NCBI GenBank assembly: GCA_004352715.1
Contig: SCFE01000045.1
Coordinates: 1,370,613 to 1,390,905, forward strand
Length of the DNA: 20,293 nucleotides
Source: Hofstenia miamia
Taxonomy: Eukaryota; Xenacoelomorpha; Acoela
Direction of reading: 5' to 3'
The notes below the pieces were generated by a model, which saw only the letters and a program-made list of their open reading frames with translations, was not told the DNA's origin and did not search any database. The translations under genes were made by a program, and so were the position numbers. Shown here in pieces: positions 1 through 8,914 of the stretch (position 1 is its first letter; each line of letters begins with the position of its first letter).

Positions 1-1773
1 GCTGCTTGTCTGCTGTTGACGTATGTATTTTCTTCATGCCACATTGCTTTAATGGCTCTCTTGTCCTTTAGTCTCCAAGTTGGTAGCAGCATCGATATAA
101 AGATTGTCGGTGGTGGCGCGCATTTTAATATTGTTGTCATTGTGTTTTCCTCTATGGCCTCGTATGTACCTTGCATTTCTGCCGTTGTGGCCATGCCAAA
201 TGTTGCAGGATAATTGTTCTTAGACTTTTTGATATTTTCCCAGAACGTATCTGTTAGACCATTCTTCATTAAGTTCTGGGCAGTCTCAGGCTTTATTATG
301 ATTTTCGACATAATACATTCTATGTCCACTGCAATTTGGTTTTGTGGTTCCAATAGTTCATCTATCTCTTGCCTAGTAAATGCTTCGGTACAGAGAACTT
401 TAATTAACGATTTAGTTTCTCTTTCGTATACTTCTCCAAATATTCTTTGTACAATATTGTTTGTTCTTTCTCGTCGCACCGTGATTTCTACTAGTAGTCT
501 TTCGTCATCGGTGTCGACCCATGATAGTTCACTGGGCTCTTGTTCGCCCCATTTCTCCAGATTAACTTTATCGATTACTCGTTGTGTATTTGGAGTTAAA
601 GCTATGTCGGTAGACTGTAAGAGTTTTTCTTCCAGTAACATTTCTTCTTTACTTTTACTCACCATCTCAATAATTTTGATGGGGCAATTTTTCCCCTCTT
701 TCCTCATAGTTTCTGAGCGTTTGATGATTTTGGTATAAGCACACTGAGGATAATTTTTCAGATATTTCCTTATCTCTTTTGTGATCACCTCATGAATTTT
801 CTTTTCTTCCACCATTTTTATCGTCTGCAACGTTTCCGCATGCTCTCTTCTAATCAAGTTTCGAGTCGTTAGCCACGGTTGGTTTTTAAGCGCTCTTAGT
901 TTCGTGTTAGAGGTTGCGCCCCACATATATTTCTTTGTTTCATCCGTTAAAATTTCGATCTCACTCGGGCAGATCCCTGTTTTATTTGCTAACTCGATTA
1001 TGCTGGGTCTTCCCAATGTGTGTTGCTGTACTAACAACCTTGTGAAATGTTTCTCAAATCTTTGTTGTACTTTTTTCGTGGGAGACATCGGTAAAATCTC
1101 TACACTCTGCAACAACCATTGTTTAATGTTTGTTGGAATCGGTGCCACAGCTATTTCGAATTTTTTCTGTCTAGCTATCTGTCTCCGCTCTTTTCTCATC
1201 ATCGGCAGTACCAACTTATCATTGTATGTTAATGCGATCGTTAGTACCCAGATGGCTGTTCTCGCTCTGATCTCTGGGGCATTAATTTCTTCGAACATTT
1301 GTGTTTTAAAGTTCCTTTTAGCCTCCATCTCATACGCTCTTCTGATTTCGTATAACGTAGCTTCAGTACTTTTATGATACTTCTTAGTGGGCGATCTTAT
1401 GTCTATCAGCGGCCACTCTTCATGCGTAGGCTTTTCTGCTTTAATTTCCGACCATACTGTCGCTATTCTCTCCAAATGCTCAGGTGTTTGGTTCATGCTG
1501 CACTTCAGAAACAAGTTTCCAGTCTCTTCCAAATTTTCAGTTATCCCCAGCAATTCCATAGTACGTGTTTGGTAGTACATATCGATCGCGATTTTAGGTT
1601 CCACCATGACTCTCTCTGCTGGGGCTATTTCGTTAATCTGCAAATCCACTTTTATCAGTTCAGATATTTTTCTTGTACCGCTATCCAACGTGAACAAATT
1701 ATCTAGTTTAATTTCCAAATCTTTTATGCATTTCGGCAATTCCTCTGAATTCTGTGTTACGATTATTATTACC
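1..1773 (-). CDS. Large uncharacterised protein, fragment open at both ends
   Basis: Read on the minus strand from 1772 down to 3, this gives 590 complete codons with no stop. That cannot be chance in DNA this AT-rich, so coding is well supported although I do not recognise the product. The protein is rich in Lys, Glu, Ile, Thr and Gln and looks mostly helical. It has scattered single cysteines but no zinc-knuckle, protease, polymerase, helicase or membrane pattern that I can identify. The beginning lies in or beyond the 1000-N gap at 1774, and the end runs off the left edge. Codons containing CG (acg, gcg, tcg, ccg) are frequent and the DNA is visibly less AT-rich than the TRIM-like genes, closer to the retrotransposon on the right. 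It may therefore belong to a mobile element, an integrated viral sequence or a different gene class. This is inference. Plus-strand open frames across the region are its shadows. Confidence 0.75.
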
Positions 1774-2773
1774 NNNNNNNNNNNNNNNNNNNNNNNNNNN
1801 NNNNNNNNNNNNNNNNNNNNNNNNNNNNNNNNNNNNNNNNNNNNNNNNNNNNNNNNNNNNNNNNNNNNNNNNNNNNNNNNNNNNNNNNNNNNNNNNNNNN
1901 NNNNNNNNNNNNNNNNNNNNNNNNNNNNNNNNNNNNNNNNNNNNNNNNNNNNNNNNNNNNNNNNNNNNNNNNNNNNNNNNNNNNNNNNNNNNNNNNNNNN
2001 NNNNNNNNNNNNNNNNNNNNNNNNNNNNNNNNNNNNNNNNNNNNNNNNNNNNNNNNNNNNNNNNNNNNNNNNNNNNNNNNNNNNNNNNNNNNNNNNNNNN
2101 NNNNNNNNNNNNNNNNNNNNNNNNNNNNNNNNNNNNNNNNNNNNNNNNNNNNNNNNNNNNNNNNNNNNNNNNNNNNNNNNNNNNNNNNNNNNNNNNNNNN
2201 NNNNNNNNNNNNNNNNNNNNNNNNNNNNNNNNNNNNNNNNNNNNNNNNNNNNNNNNNNNNNNNNNNNNNNNNNNNNNNNNNNNNNNNNNNNNNNNNNNNN
2301 NNNNNNNNNNNNNNNNNNNNNNNNNNNNNNNNNNNNNNNNNNNNNNNNNNNNNNNNNNNNNNNNNNNNNNNNNNNNNNNNNNNNNNNNNNNNNNNNNNNN
2401 NNNNNNNNNNNNNNNNNNNNNNNNNNNNNNNNNNNNNNNNNNNNNNNNNNNNNNNNNNNNNNNNNNNNNNNNNNNNNNNNNNNNNNNNNNNNNNNNNNNN
2501 NNNNNNNNNNNNNNNNNNNNNNNNNNNNNNNNNNNNNNNNNNNNNNNNNNNNNNNNNNNNNNNNNNNNNNNNNNNNNNNNNNNNNNNNNNNNNNNNNNNN
2601 NNNNNNNNNNNNNNNNNNNNNNNNNNNNNNNNNNNNNNNNNNNNNNNNNNNNNNNNNNNNNNNNNNNNNNNNNNNNNNNNNNNNNNNNNNNNNNNNNNNN
2701 NNNNNNNNNNNNNNNNNNNNNNNNNNNNNNNNNNNNNNNNNNNNNNNNNNNNNNNNNNNNNNNNNNNNNNNNN
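1774..2773. other. Assembly gap (1000 N)
   Basis: Exactly 1000 N, a usual placeholder for a gap of unknown size. It hides the upstream part of the minus-strand coding region at 1-1773. Reading frames that appear to cross it are meaningless. Confidence 0.97.
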
Positions 2774-3313
2774 ATTTCAAACTTTTTGGTAAGCTATTTT
2801 ATAATTAAATCTCAGATATTGTTTTGATTCTTAACACTTTTTACAATATGATCTCTAGTTAGTTTTACCGATATTTCTTTTTAAACAGAATCAATTTTAT
2901 TTTAATAAATTGCTGCGAATTTGCTGTCTGATGCCAATTTATTATGGACTTTATCATAAATAGAAACATTGCTTGTTTTATAATTTTTAATTGAATTAGT
3001 TTAAACGAGTAATTGTCATGTGTTTTTTATTGTAAATGTCATCTCGTTTTTAATAACAACTTGTTTATTAACCATTAATTTAGATGCGACCGTGTGAAAT
3101 ATGTGTAAATACACATTACGCTTGTTTCTTAAAGCATTGCCATCTCAACAATGATGATAAACTAACACTACAATATACAAATTTAAAAGTATGATATATA
3201 TGGTCATTATAAGCAAAGTGTAGAATAAATTACATTTTTGTCTTGTCTTAAACACGTATGTGGGTTTTACCACGTACGTTTATTAAATATTATTATTAAT
3301 ATTTATTTTTTAT
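2774..3313. other. AT-rich stretch without a recognisable gene
   Basis: Very AT-rich DNA with short stop-interrupted frames on both strands and no protein I recognise. A small inverted repeat of AAATATTA and TAATATTT type lies near 3283-3305. I see nothing else in it. Confidence 0.5.
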
Positions 3314-3410
3314 TTGGAAATATTTTTCGATTCCACTTTTTAAACAAGTATGTAAATTATTTTTACTTGGAAATATTTTTCGATTCCATTTTTTAAAACA
3401 AGTATGTAAA
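3314..3410 (+). repeat. Two-copy 53-bp direct repeat
   Basis: The block beginning TTGGAAATATTTTTCGATTC and ending ACAAGTATGTAAA occurs at 3314-3356 and again from 3367, with one substitution and small indels. The offset is 53 bp. It abuts the 31-35 bp minisatellite that follows, so it may be an older piece of the same slippage-prone region. Confidence 0.85.
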
Positions 3411-3585
3411 GTGGGAAAGTAATACATGTAAAGTAATTTAATGTGGGAAAGTAATACATGTAATTAAGTTAATGTGGGAAAGTAAAACTAAAAAAATGTA
3501 AGTTAATGTGGGAAAGTAAAACTAAAAAAAATGTAAGGTAATGTGGGAAAGTAAAACTAAAAAAAATGTATGTTAATGTGGGAAA
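3411..3585 (+). repeat. Minisatellite, six copies of 31-35 bp, each with GTGGGAAA
   Basis: GTGGGAAA begins at 3411, 3443, 3474, 3508, 3543 and 3578, so the spacing is 32, 31, 34, 35 and 35 bp. The units also share a following GTAA and an ATGTAA segment. The last three full units carry an ACTAAAAAAA-type run, and the first ones carry TACATGTAA instead. Five of the six words read TGTGGGAA, which matches the known binding consensus of CSL/RBPJ/Su(H), the Notch-pathway DNA-binding protein. The repeat is seen directly; a binding role is inference. The array sits about 100 bp upstream (plus orientation) of the CCAAT-box array. Confidence 0.85.
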
Positions 3586-3593
3586 TTAGATCA

Positions 3594-3656
3594 TATAAAT
3601 AACACAAAAACAAGTAAAAGTATATTATTACGTCAGTAAAACACCCCCGCCAATAT
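3594..3656. promoter_or_regulatory. Possible regulatory motif cluster between the two arrays
   Basis: Within about 60 bp there is a TATA-like ATATAAATA (around 3595), a CRE/ATF-like TTACGTCA (3628-3635), a GC-box/KLF-like CACCCCCGCC (about 3642-3651) and a CCAAT (3650-3654). The six-copy CCAAT array follows at once. Each word is short and could be chance, but their density between two motif-bearing arrays looks like an animal promoter or enhancer. No convincing gene starts next to it. The only recognisable coding remnant nearby, a transposase relic, points towards it rather than away, so the target is unknown. Confidence 0.25.
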
Positions 3657-3683
3657 CCACAACGTCTCAGGTCAAAGACCATT

Positions 3684-3936
3684 CCTCTCGACCAATCAGA
3701 AAAACGTGACATGGGCTTCTAGTCACCTCTCGACCAATCAGAAAAAAGTGGCACGGGCTTCTAGTCACCTCTCGACCAATCAGAAAAAAGTGGCACGAGC
3801 TTCGAGTCACCTCTCGACCAATCAGAAAAAAGTGTAACCTCCTTCTGCCCACCTCTCGACCAATGAGAAAAAAGTGTAACCTCTTTCTGCCCACCTCTCG
3901 ACCAATCAGTAAAAAGTGTAACCTCCTTCTGCCCAA
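3684..3936 (+). repeat. Minisatellite, six copies of exactly 42 bp, each with a CCAAT box
   Basis: CCTCTCGACCAAT begins at 3684, 3726, 3768, 3810, 3852 and 3894, a perfect 42-bp period. Each unit holds GACCAATCAG, an excellent CCAAT box of the NF-Y type; the fifth copy reads CCAATGAG. There are two subtypes in blocks. The first linkers carry GGGCTTCTAGTCA-like sequence and the later ones carry CCTCCTTCTGCCCA. Because 42 is a multiple of three, the minus strand has an 89-codon open frame of repeated HFFLIGRE-type peptides, which I regard as an artefact of the period. Four helical turns (about 10.5 bp each) would put all CCAAT boxes on one face of the DNA. The array ends where the transposase relic begins. 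Confidence 0.93.
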
Positions 3937-3946
3937 ATTATACTAC

Positions 3947-4320
3947 TTACGATCCTCTCTTTCTCTCCCAGCATACAAGGCATGTTTGGCTTATTGCTCC
4001 AATGATGTGAACATGGTTGCCCCAAAAAGTTGTGACTTTAAGACAACATCGGGTACCTTTCTTTGATCTTCCTTGAGAACACCGTAAAAACAAATTGCAA
4101 TTGGTTTCATCAATATAAATGAGCCGTTTGTTTTGTCCTATCGATGTCATCAGTGTCTAGACATATGTTGCTCGCTTGACTTTATTAATTTATGATGAGT
4201 CTCCACCTTCCCCTCTTAACGCCGGTTTGTACACTTCTTGCTGTTCATGTCCTGAGCACCGATTCACCTTTGCTTGAGTCCTGCAGAGAAGCTAATTCTG
4301 TTGCTGTTACTCATGTTAAT
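3947..4320 (-). pseudogene. DDE transposase relic (IS630/Tc1-mariner-like)
   Basis: Minus-strand codons from about 4150 to 3947 encode RLIYIDETN, then SQGRSKKGTR, then GNHVHIIGAIS and WERKRGS. This is the pattern around the first catalytic Asp of the DDE_3 endonuclease fold in Tc1/mariner/IS630-type transposases. In the same frame upstream, INKVKRATYV, KPALRG and EVYK-like pieces fit the linker between the helix-turn-helix and catalytic domains. Stop codons interrupt this frame at 4157-4159 (TAG) and 4190-4192 (TAA). Further upstream, near 4260-4320, the frame seems to slip. The relic stops at 3947, exactly beside the CCAAT minisatellite, so the second and third catalytic residues are absent. 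No terminal inverted repeats were found. The family is assigned from motifs read by eye. Confidence 0.7.
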
Positions 4321-4330
4321 CACGACACTG

Positions 4331-4777
4331 ACTGAAATGGCAATGAATAACAACTATATAGAAACCTTCACAAGTAGACAGAGAAGCCACGACTGGTTGC
4401 TAATAGCAATTAGAAATGTAACATAGAAATTGCATTTTGATTCTTGCTTCGATCAACAAGATTTGCAAATAGGTGACCAAGTGTCAGACAATTAACTTAC
4501 TTTCTCTGTTTTTTTTTGAATTCTTGGTAGTCAGCCTTCCTGCAATATTTTCAATTTTTTCAAAATTATTTGAATAAATGATTAACAGTAATAACATTTG
4601 ATGAAATACTTGTAAGTGAGTTTCTGCAAACATTTTTCAATTGAAATTCAACTATTTTAAATTGAAGTTCAACTTTTTAAATTGAAACTACATAAAAAGG
4701 TGTGGTTCTTGTTGATTACTTTCCGCCTGACTACTTCGGCATCACGCTGTTGATCACGACCGGGGTTCGAATTAACG
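4331..4777. other. Intergenic stretch, no gene recognised
   Basis: No supported coding region. Around 4636-4690 there are three head-to-tail AATTGAA(A/G)TTCAACT-type units of about 20 bp. A perfect 12-bp palindrome, ATTAACGTTAAT, lies at 4771-4782. The 50 bp before it are less AT-rich and contain GGGGTTCGAATTA, which resembles a tRNA T-loop but lacks a pairing stem. Confidence 0.45.
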
Positions 4778-4960
4778 TTAATTACTGATTGGAGCGACGT
4801 TGTTTAATGCTGGGTTAATTTCACAGATGATTTGAAATGTTCCTTTAGAATTTGATAAAAATTCTTCATCAAAGTTATTAAAATCTTTTGTTTTAACATC
4901 AAATTTAGAGTTATGGATGCACACACAAAGATTGATCACTAAATGATTCGAAAATAAAAT
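4778..4960 (-). CDS. Small 60-codon open frame beyond the end of TRIM copy A
   Basis: A minus-strand frame from 4960 to a TAA at 4778-4780 gives 60 codons with a natural-looking composition, including FDVKTKDFNNFDEEF and FQIICEINPALNN. A TAA at 4961-4963 closes it upstream; the frame before that stop (SGHPTLI) also looks protein-like. It has no start codon at its head, so it would have to be an exon or the tail of a broken gene. It overlaps, in another frame, the end of the reading frame of TRIM copy A. It does not resemble the C-terminus of copy D. It may be the tail of a different gene joined here, or chance. Confidence 0.3.
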   Translation of the reverse strand: MLFSNHLVINLCVCIHNSKFDVKTKDFNNFDEEFLSNSKGTFQIICEINPALNNVAPISN

Positions 4961-6543
4961 TTAAATAAGTGTTGGATGACCTGAAATTAAATAATCCATC
5001 AAATTTATATATATATANNNNNNNNNNNNNNNNNNNNNAGTGTTTGTATACCTTCAACTGTTTGTGAGATAGGAATAGAAGGAATTTTCTACAAGGACTA
5101 GAGCAAATAATATGAAGATCTTTAGCATTGCAGAAGGAAATTGGAAATGGCCGTGAATTTGTTAAATCTTTGTCTATCTCAACTAATCGATCAGTGATAT
5201 TTTTAGGAGAACAGCAGAGTACAAGAATATTTTGGTTTGGTAACATTGCTAAAAAAGTTTTACGGACACCATAGAAACAATCATCAATGGCGATAATTTG
5301 ATGTCCATTTCTTGACGTTTTAACTAGATATTTTTTTTGATTTTTTCCTCTTATTGAAATAATACAATCATTTTCTTTAGAATATAAAATATCACTTAAT
5401 GGATCATTAGATATTTCACACGACATTACACGAGGTTGAATAAATTTATCATAAAATAAAGAACTTTTTTCTTTTGAAGAAATCGTGTACTTTTCTTCTT
5501 CAACATGCATTTCAAGCTTTCCAATGTATTTGTACACGTCACGTTTGACATCAGCTTCAGCCCTGCTAAGTCCACGGCAGTTTAACATTGGAAAATAGAA
5601 ATTTTGACATAATTTAATTTCTTTAATGTCAAAAGTGTAAAATTCAACACTTCCTTCTTTCTTTGATGCTTCAGTAACCACTTCATTGATTTCATAAACT
5701 TCAAAATCTGATTTTTCACTTAGATATTCAGATGTGTATTGCAACATATTTGAAAGGTTCTTCTCCAAAGTTTCAATACCTTTTATATTATCTTCAAGCT
5801 TTTTAACTATTTCTAGTTTTTTCTTATTCATTAAACGTGATTGTTCCTCGTATGCTTCATTGGATTCCTTCACTATAAAATCACGTCTCTCTCTTGCACT
5901 TACGTCAAGTTCATTAAACATCTGCTCAACCTTTCGCATACATTGTTTAGAGTGATCCTTATAGGATTTCAGTTCATCAATCCTTGAATGTATATTTTTA
6001 ACAGCGTCATTCATTTCTAATTTAAAATTTTCTGCTTGCTCTTCAATGGTGCATACCTTGTGTTGGTAGTGCTGTTTTGTATAAGTGCAGCTGACGCATA
6101 ATATCATCCTGCAGCTGTTTTCAGTGCAGTAGTACTCATACTTTTTAACATGCTCTGCACAATATGGCATTGGCTGATTGCTTAATGGATAAGATGTATG
6201 ATTTTTGTATTTTTTGGCTTTTTTGTGATTTATTTGACAACTCAGACAGAGAGCTTCTTGACATTCTCTACATAAATGAAGTTCTCTTGAATTAACTATT
6301 GAGTCACATTCATCACACGTCAGCACAATGTTCTTGGAATTTTCAAAGGATGCTAGAAATTCAACAAACGCATTAATTCGAACATCTTCTTTCAAATCTT
6401 CATATTTTGTTAGATTTTCACATTTTTGACAATAAATTGCTTCTTCACTTTTAAGACTTTTATCGATGCATTTCATGCAAAATGAATGCCCGCAACCTAG
6501 CATTTGAGCTTCTTCATTTCAAATATTCCATATATTTTTCCAT
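4911..6543 (-). pseudogene. TRIM-like copy A: RING damaged, C-terminus replaced
   Basis: The family start ATG is at 6543, but its frame stops after nine codons (TGA at 6514-6516). Relative to copy D, 23 bp are missing there, taking the first RING Cys pair with it. A second frame then stays open from ATG 6503 to 4911 (530 codons). It holds the rest of the RING (C4, H6, C9, C12, C25, C28), a B-box 1 (C63, C66, C78, C81, C86, C89, H93, H102), a B-box 2 (C115, H118, C126, C136, C139, H145, H148) and a charged coiled coil at about 155-265. A region matching copy D then runs to residue 488. At the 21-N gap, homology with D ends and 34 unrelated residues follow. TRIM proteins act as E3 ubiquitin ligases or scaffolds; without an intact RING this form should not be a normal ligase. 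It could still be expressed as a B-box/coiled-coil protein. Confidence 0.75.
5018..5038. other. Short assembly gap (21 N) in a TA run
   Basis: 21 N follow a TA microsatellite (about 5005-5017). The gap lies exactly where copy A stops matching copy D, so a misjoin or collapsed repeat is possible. Confidence 0.95.
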
Positions 6544-6709
6544 TTTTCCTTGTGATTTCTTTCTGCTTAAAATGATAAAATTAGTGTAGCGAGCATTAGA
6601 CTACGGAGTTTGGCATTTGTAACACACTTGATAAATTGCTTTTGTTATATTTGCAAAGAATAATGTATTAAACGTTGCAATGATAAGAATTACATTCATA
6701 CGTATAGCA

Positions 6710-6742
<33 letters not shown>

Positions 6743-8264
6743 CAATGGATTTTACATTAAAAAGGTATAACAATAAAAGAAAATTCAACAAAATAATGAA
6801 TATACAAGAGGAATTAAAGATTTTTGTGAGAATTGCAAAATTGAAATAAATTACATTTAGATATAGATTGAATAGAGATATAAATTTTAATATAATTAAA
6901 GATATACTATAGGCAGTGACTTAATCATGGACTTTTTAACTAATCAAATTGCGTATGATATATTTGCATAATTTTAATTGAAGTGAATACTATATTTTCT
7001 TCGAAATTTGATATTGAACTAAAATTTGTTCGTAATAAATGCAATTTTCAAACCAATAATAGATATATTACAAATTGAAAAACAATATGAAAAAAGAATT
7101 CGAATTGCGTACATGGTCAGAATGTTTAAGGCAATTGATGTTTCAAACACTGCTTAAAACCATGCTTGCAAATGCGGGAAAAATCAAGAATTCAGACGAA
7201 ATCCTAATGTGATTCACATGAAATTCGTATAATTTGGCTAAAATTCGCAGCGAATATGCATTATCCAAAAACATTAAAAAGCATTCCGAACACTAAAGCA
7301 TTAGACACTCAGAACTCAATTAAACTTGTACCATTTAACAATTGGATGAATATAAGCAAAAGTTAGAATATGTACTATGTGTCAAATAACCTTTGCTTGA
7401 CTTAATTTCTGGTTGTATTTGATGTATGCTGAGTTGCGGACAATGACTGGTTTTGATTTCTTCCATAGCTTTATTAAAAATAATCCCGCATCACTGAACA
7501 GACCAGAGATGGAAGTGGGATGGGGTAATCGGGGCAAAAGTGGTGTAAAAACAATTTTGAGTTGAGAAAAACTGAACCAAAGAACGGCCAATTTTAGAGA
7601 TTGTAAAAGTAATTTTCTTTAATCACAGTTCCCTACTTGATAATATTTTGATTGACTTGGGCGTGTTGGACAGGTCACAAAAATCTACCCCTCTTCCATC
7701 TCTGAAACCGACACTCCACTGACGACGAAAATGCCGGTATTACCAGTATAAAGTGCAAGAAATTCCGAATTTCTAAACTAATCACTCTAATTTCCTAATA
7801 GTGCTATTGTATATTAGTAGTTGGTTGTGATATAAATTTTCATGTTCAAATTGCAAAGGTTTCGTGAGAGTGAGATAGACTAAATTTGCATACTAACATA
7901 TGAGGAAATTTGTTGAAACATTAGACAACTGCCTTTCTTCCTTTAAGACCACCGGAGGGATGGACCAAGTGAAGGAAAGCCAATCGAAAGCTAATTATTC
8001 CCGAGATCCTAACCCAAAAACATCACCATTATTGTGATGTCAGAACAAAATATTTCAATCTACTTATATAAGCAAAGTTTTTTTTACATCTTGACATTGT
8101 TCCAACTTTTTTCAACTTCAGAATCCTCAAGAATACTAAGGATCATGTCTGAATGTTCTCACTAAGATTATTCAATTGAATTTCAATTATTTCTATTTCA
8201 AATGCAGGATAAACCTTTGAACTACTAAGATCTATTACTACATACTCACAAGCACCATAGGTAC
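6544..8264 (-). repeat. 5' flank repeat of copy A
   Basis: This non-coding segment upstream of copy A is homologous to the flanks of B (8716-9636), C (10889-12598) and D (16551-17601). It has two parts. The gene-proximal part (6544 to about 7002), with a TA microsatellite at 6715-6740, is clearly diverged from B, C and D. The distal part (7003-8264) is nearly identical to the C flank and, over 7003-7463, identical to the B flank. It contains a hAT-type MITE at 7504-7704. The outer end is the word CACCATAGGTA at about 8254-8264, which is joined directly to the truncated gene of copy B. No promoter could be identified with confidence. Confidence 0.88.
7504..7704. mobile_element. hAT-type MITE, about 201 bp
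   Basis: The segment begins CAGAGATGGAAGTGGG and ends with the reverse complement of CAGAGATGGAAGAGGG, so the 16-bp terminal inverted repeats differ at one base. CAG-A/G-GATGG-type ends are typical of hAT transposons. The eight flanking bases are GAACAGAC on the left and AAACCGAC on the right, matching at 6 of 8, as expected for an aged 8-bp target-site duplication. No transposase is encoded inside. The same element lies at the same place in the C flank, and its left end in the D flank, so it inserted before the flank was duplicated. Confidence 0.7.
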
Positions 8265-8715
8265 TGTTTTCAGTGCAGTAGTACTCATACTTCTTAACAT
8301 GCTCTGCACAATATGGCATTGGCTGATTGCTTAATGGATAAGATGTATGATTTTTGTATTTTTTGGCTTTTTTGTGATTTATTTGACAAGTCAGACAGAG
8401 AGCTTCTTAACATTCTCTACATAAATGAAGTTCTCTTGAATTAACTATCGAGTCACATTCATCACACGTAAGCACAATGTTCTTATCCTTTTCAAATGAT
8501 GTTAGAAATTCAACAAACGCATTAATTCGAACATCTTCTTTCAAATCTTCATATTTTGTTAGATTTTCACATTTTTGATAACATATTTCTTTTTCAGTTT
8601 TAAAACTTTTCTTGATGCACTTTTTGCAAAATGAGTGCCCGCAACCTAACAGTTGAGCTTCTTTATAGACATCACGACAGCATGGGCACTTCAAATGTTC
8701 AATGTATTTTTCAAT
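8265..8715 (-). pseudogene. TRIM-like copy B: 5' fragment only
   Basis: Homologous to the first third of copies A and D. The codon at the family start position is ATT instead of ATG (8713-8715), and no in-frame ATG precedes it. The C3HC4 RING is present (CPCC, CGHSFC, C then CENLTKYEDL). The fourth RING loop has a YQKC where D has CQKC, so one zinc-binding Cys is lost. A TAA at 8407-8409 replaces the Gln codon after CREC in B-box 1. Beyond the stop the sequence still matches B-box 1 and the start of B-box 2, then ends at about 8265, where the outer end of the copy A flank is joined to it. The coiled coil and C-terminus are missing. It shares the lost start and the nonsense codon with copy C. 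Confidence 0.85.
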
Positions 8716-8880
8716 TTTGCTTTGATTTTCTTTCTGCTTAAAATGATAAAATTATTGTAGCGATGCTTAGACTACTTAATTTGGCATTTGTAACACACTT
8801 AATAACATTGCTTTTGTAATTTTTGCCAAGTATAACGTTGCAATGATTATAATTACATTCATACGTATAGCGAATTCGTG

Positions 8881-8914
<34 letters not shown>

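Noticed and set aside
16-1706. Several plus-strand open frames of 62-174 codons
   Set aside because: They are antisense to the continuous 590-codon minus-strand frame and have hydrophobic, shadow-like compositions.
1606-2827. Long frames across 1774-2773
   Set aside because: Almost entirely N; the gap length is a placeholder.
3667-3936. 89-codon minus-strand frame of repeated HFFLIGRE-type peptide
   Set aside because: It exists because the 42-bp repeat is a multiple of three and happens to lack stops; there is no other sign of a protein.
3863-4066. 67-codon plus-strand frame over the satellite and transposase relic
   Set aside because: It runs from repeat DNA into the antisense of the transposase relic; a shadow.
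4740-4790. tRNA-like T-loop GGGGTTCGAATTA
   Set aside because: The bases on either side do not form a T-stem, and no cloverleaf can be drawn; at most a decayed tRNA-derived SINE.
5734-5955. 73-codon plus-strand frame conserved in three places (also 10060-10281 and 15719-15940)
   Set aside because: Antisense to the coiled-coil part of copies A, C and D; its conservation only reflects the near-identical coding strand.
7382-7591. 69-codon minus-strand frame conserved in three flanks (also 11716-11925, 17360-17569)
   Set aside because: It crosses the left end of the MITE, and all surrounding DNA is equally conserved, so protein-level selection is not shown.
7003-8264. Flank repeat as an LTR or Helitron
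   Set aside because: Its ends lack TG...CA, no target duplication was seen, and there is no CTRR hairpin end; it always sits upstream of a TRIM-like copy.
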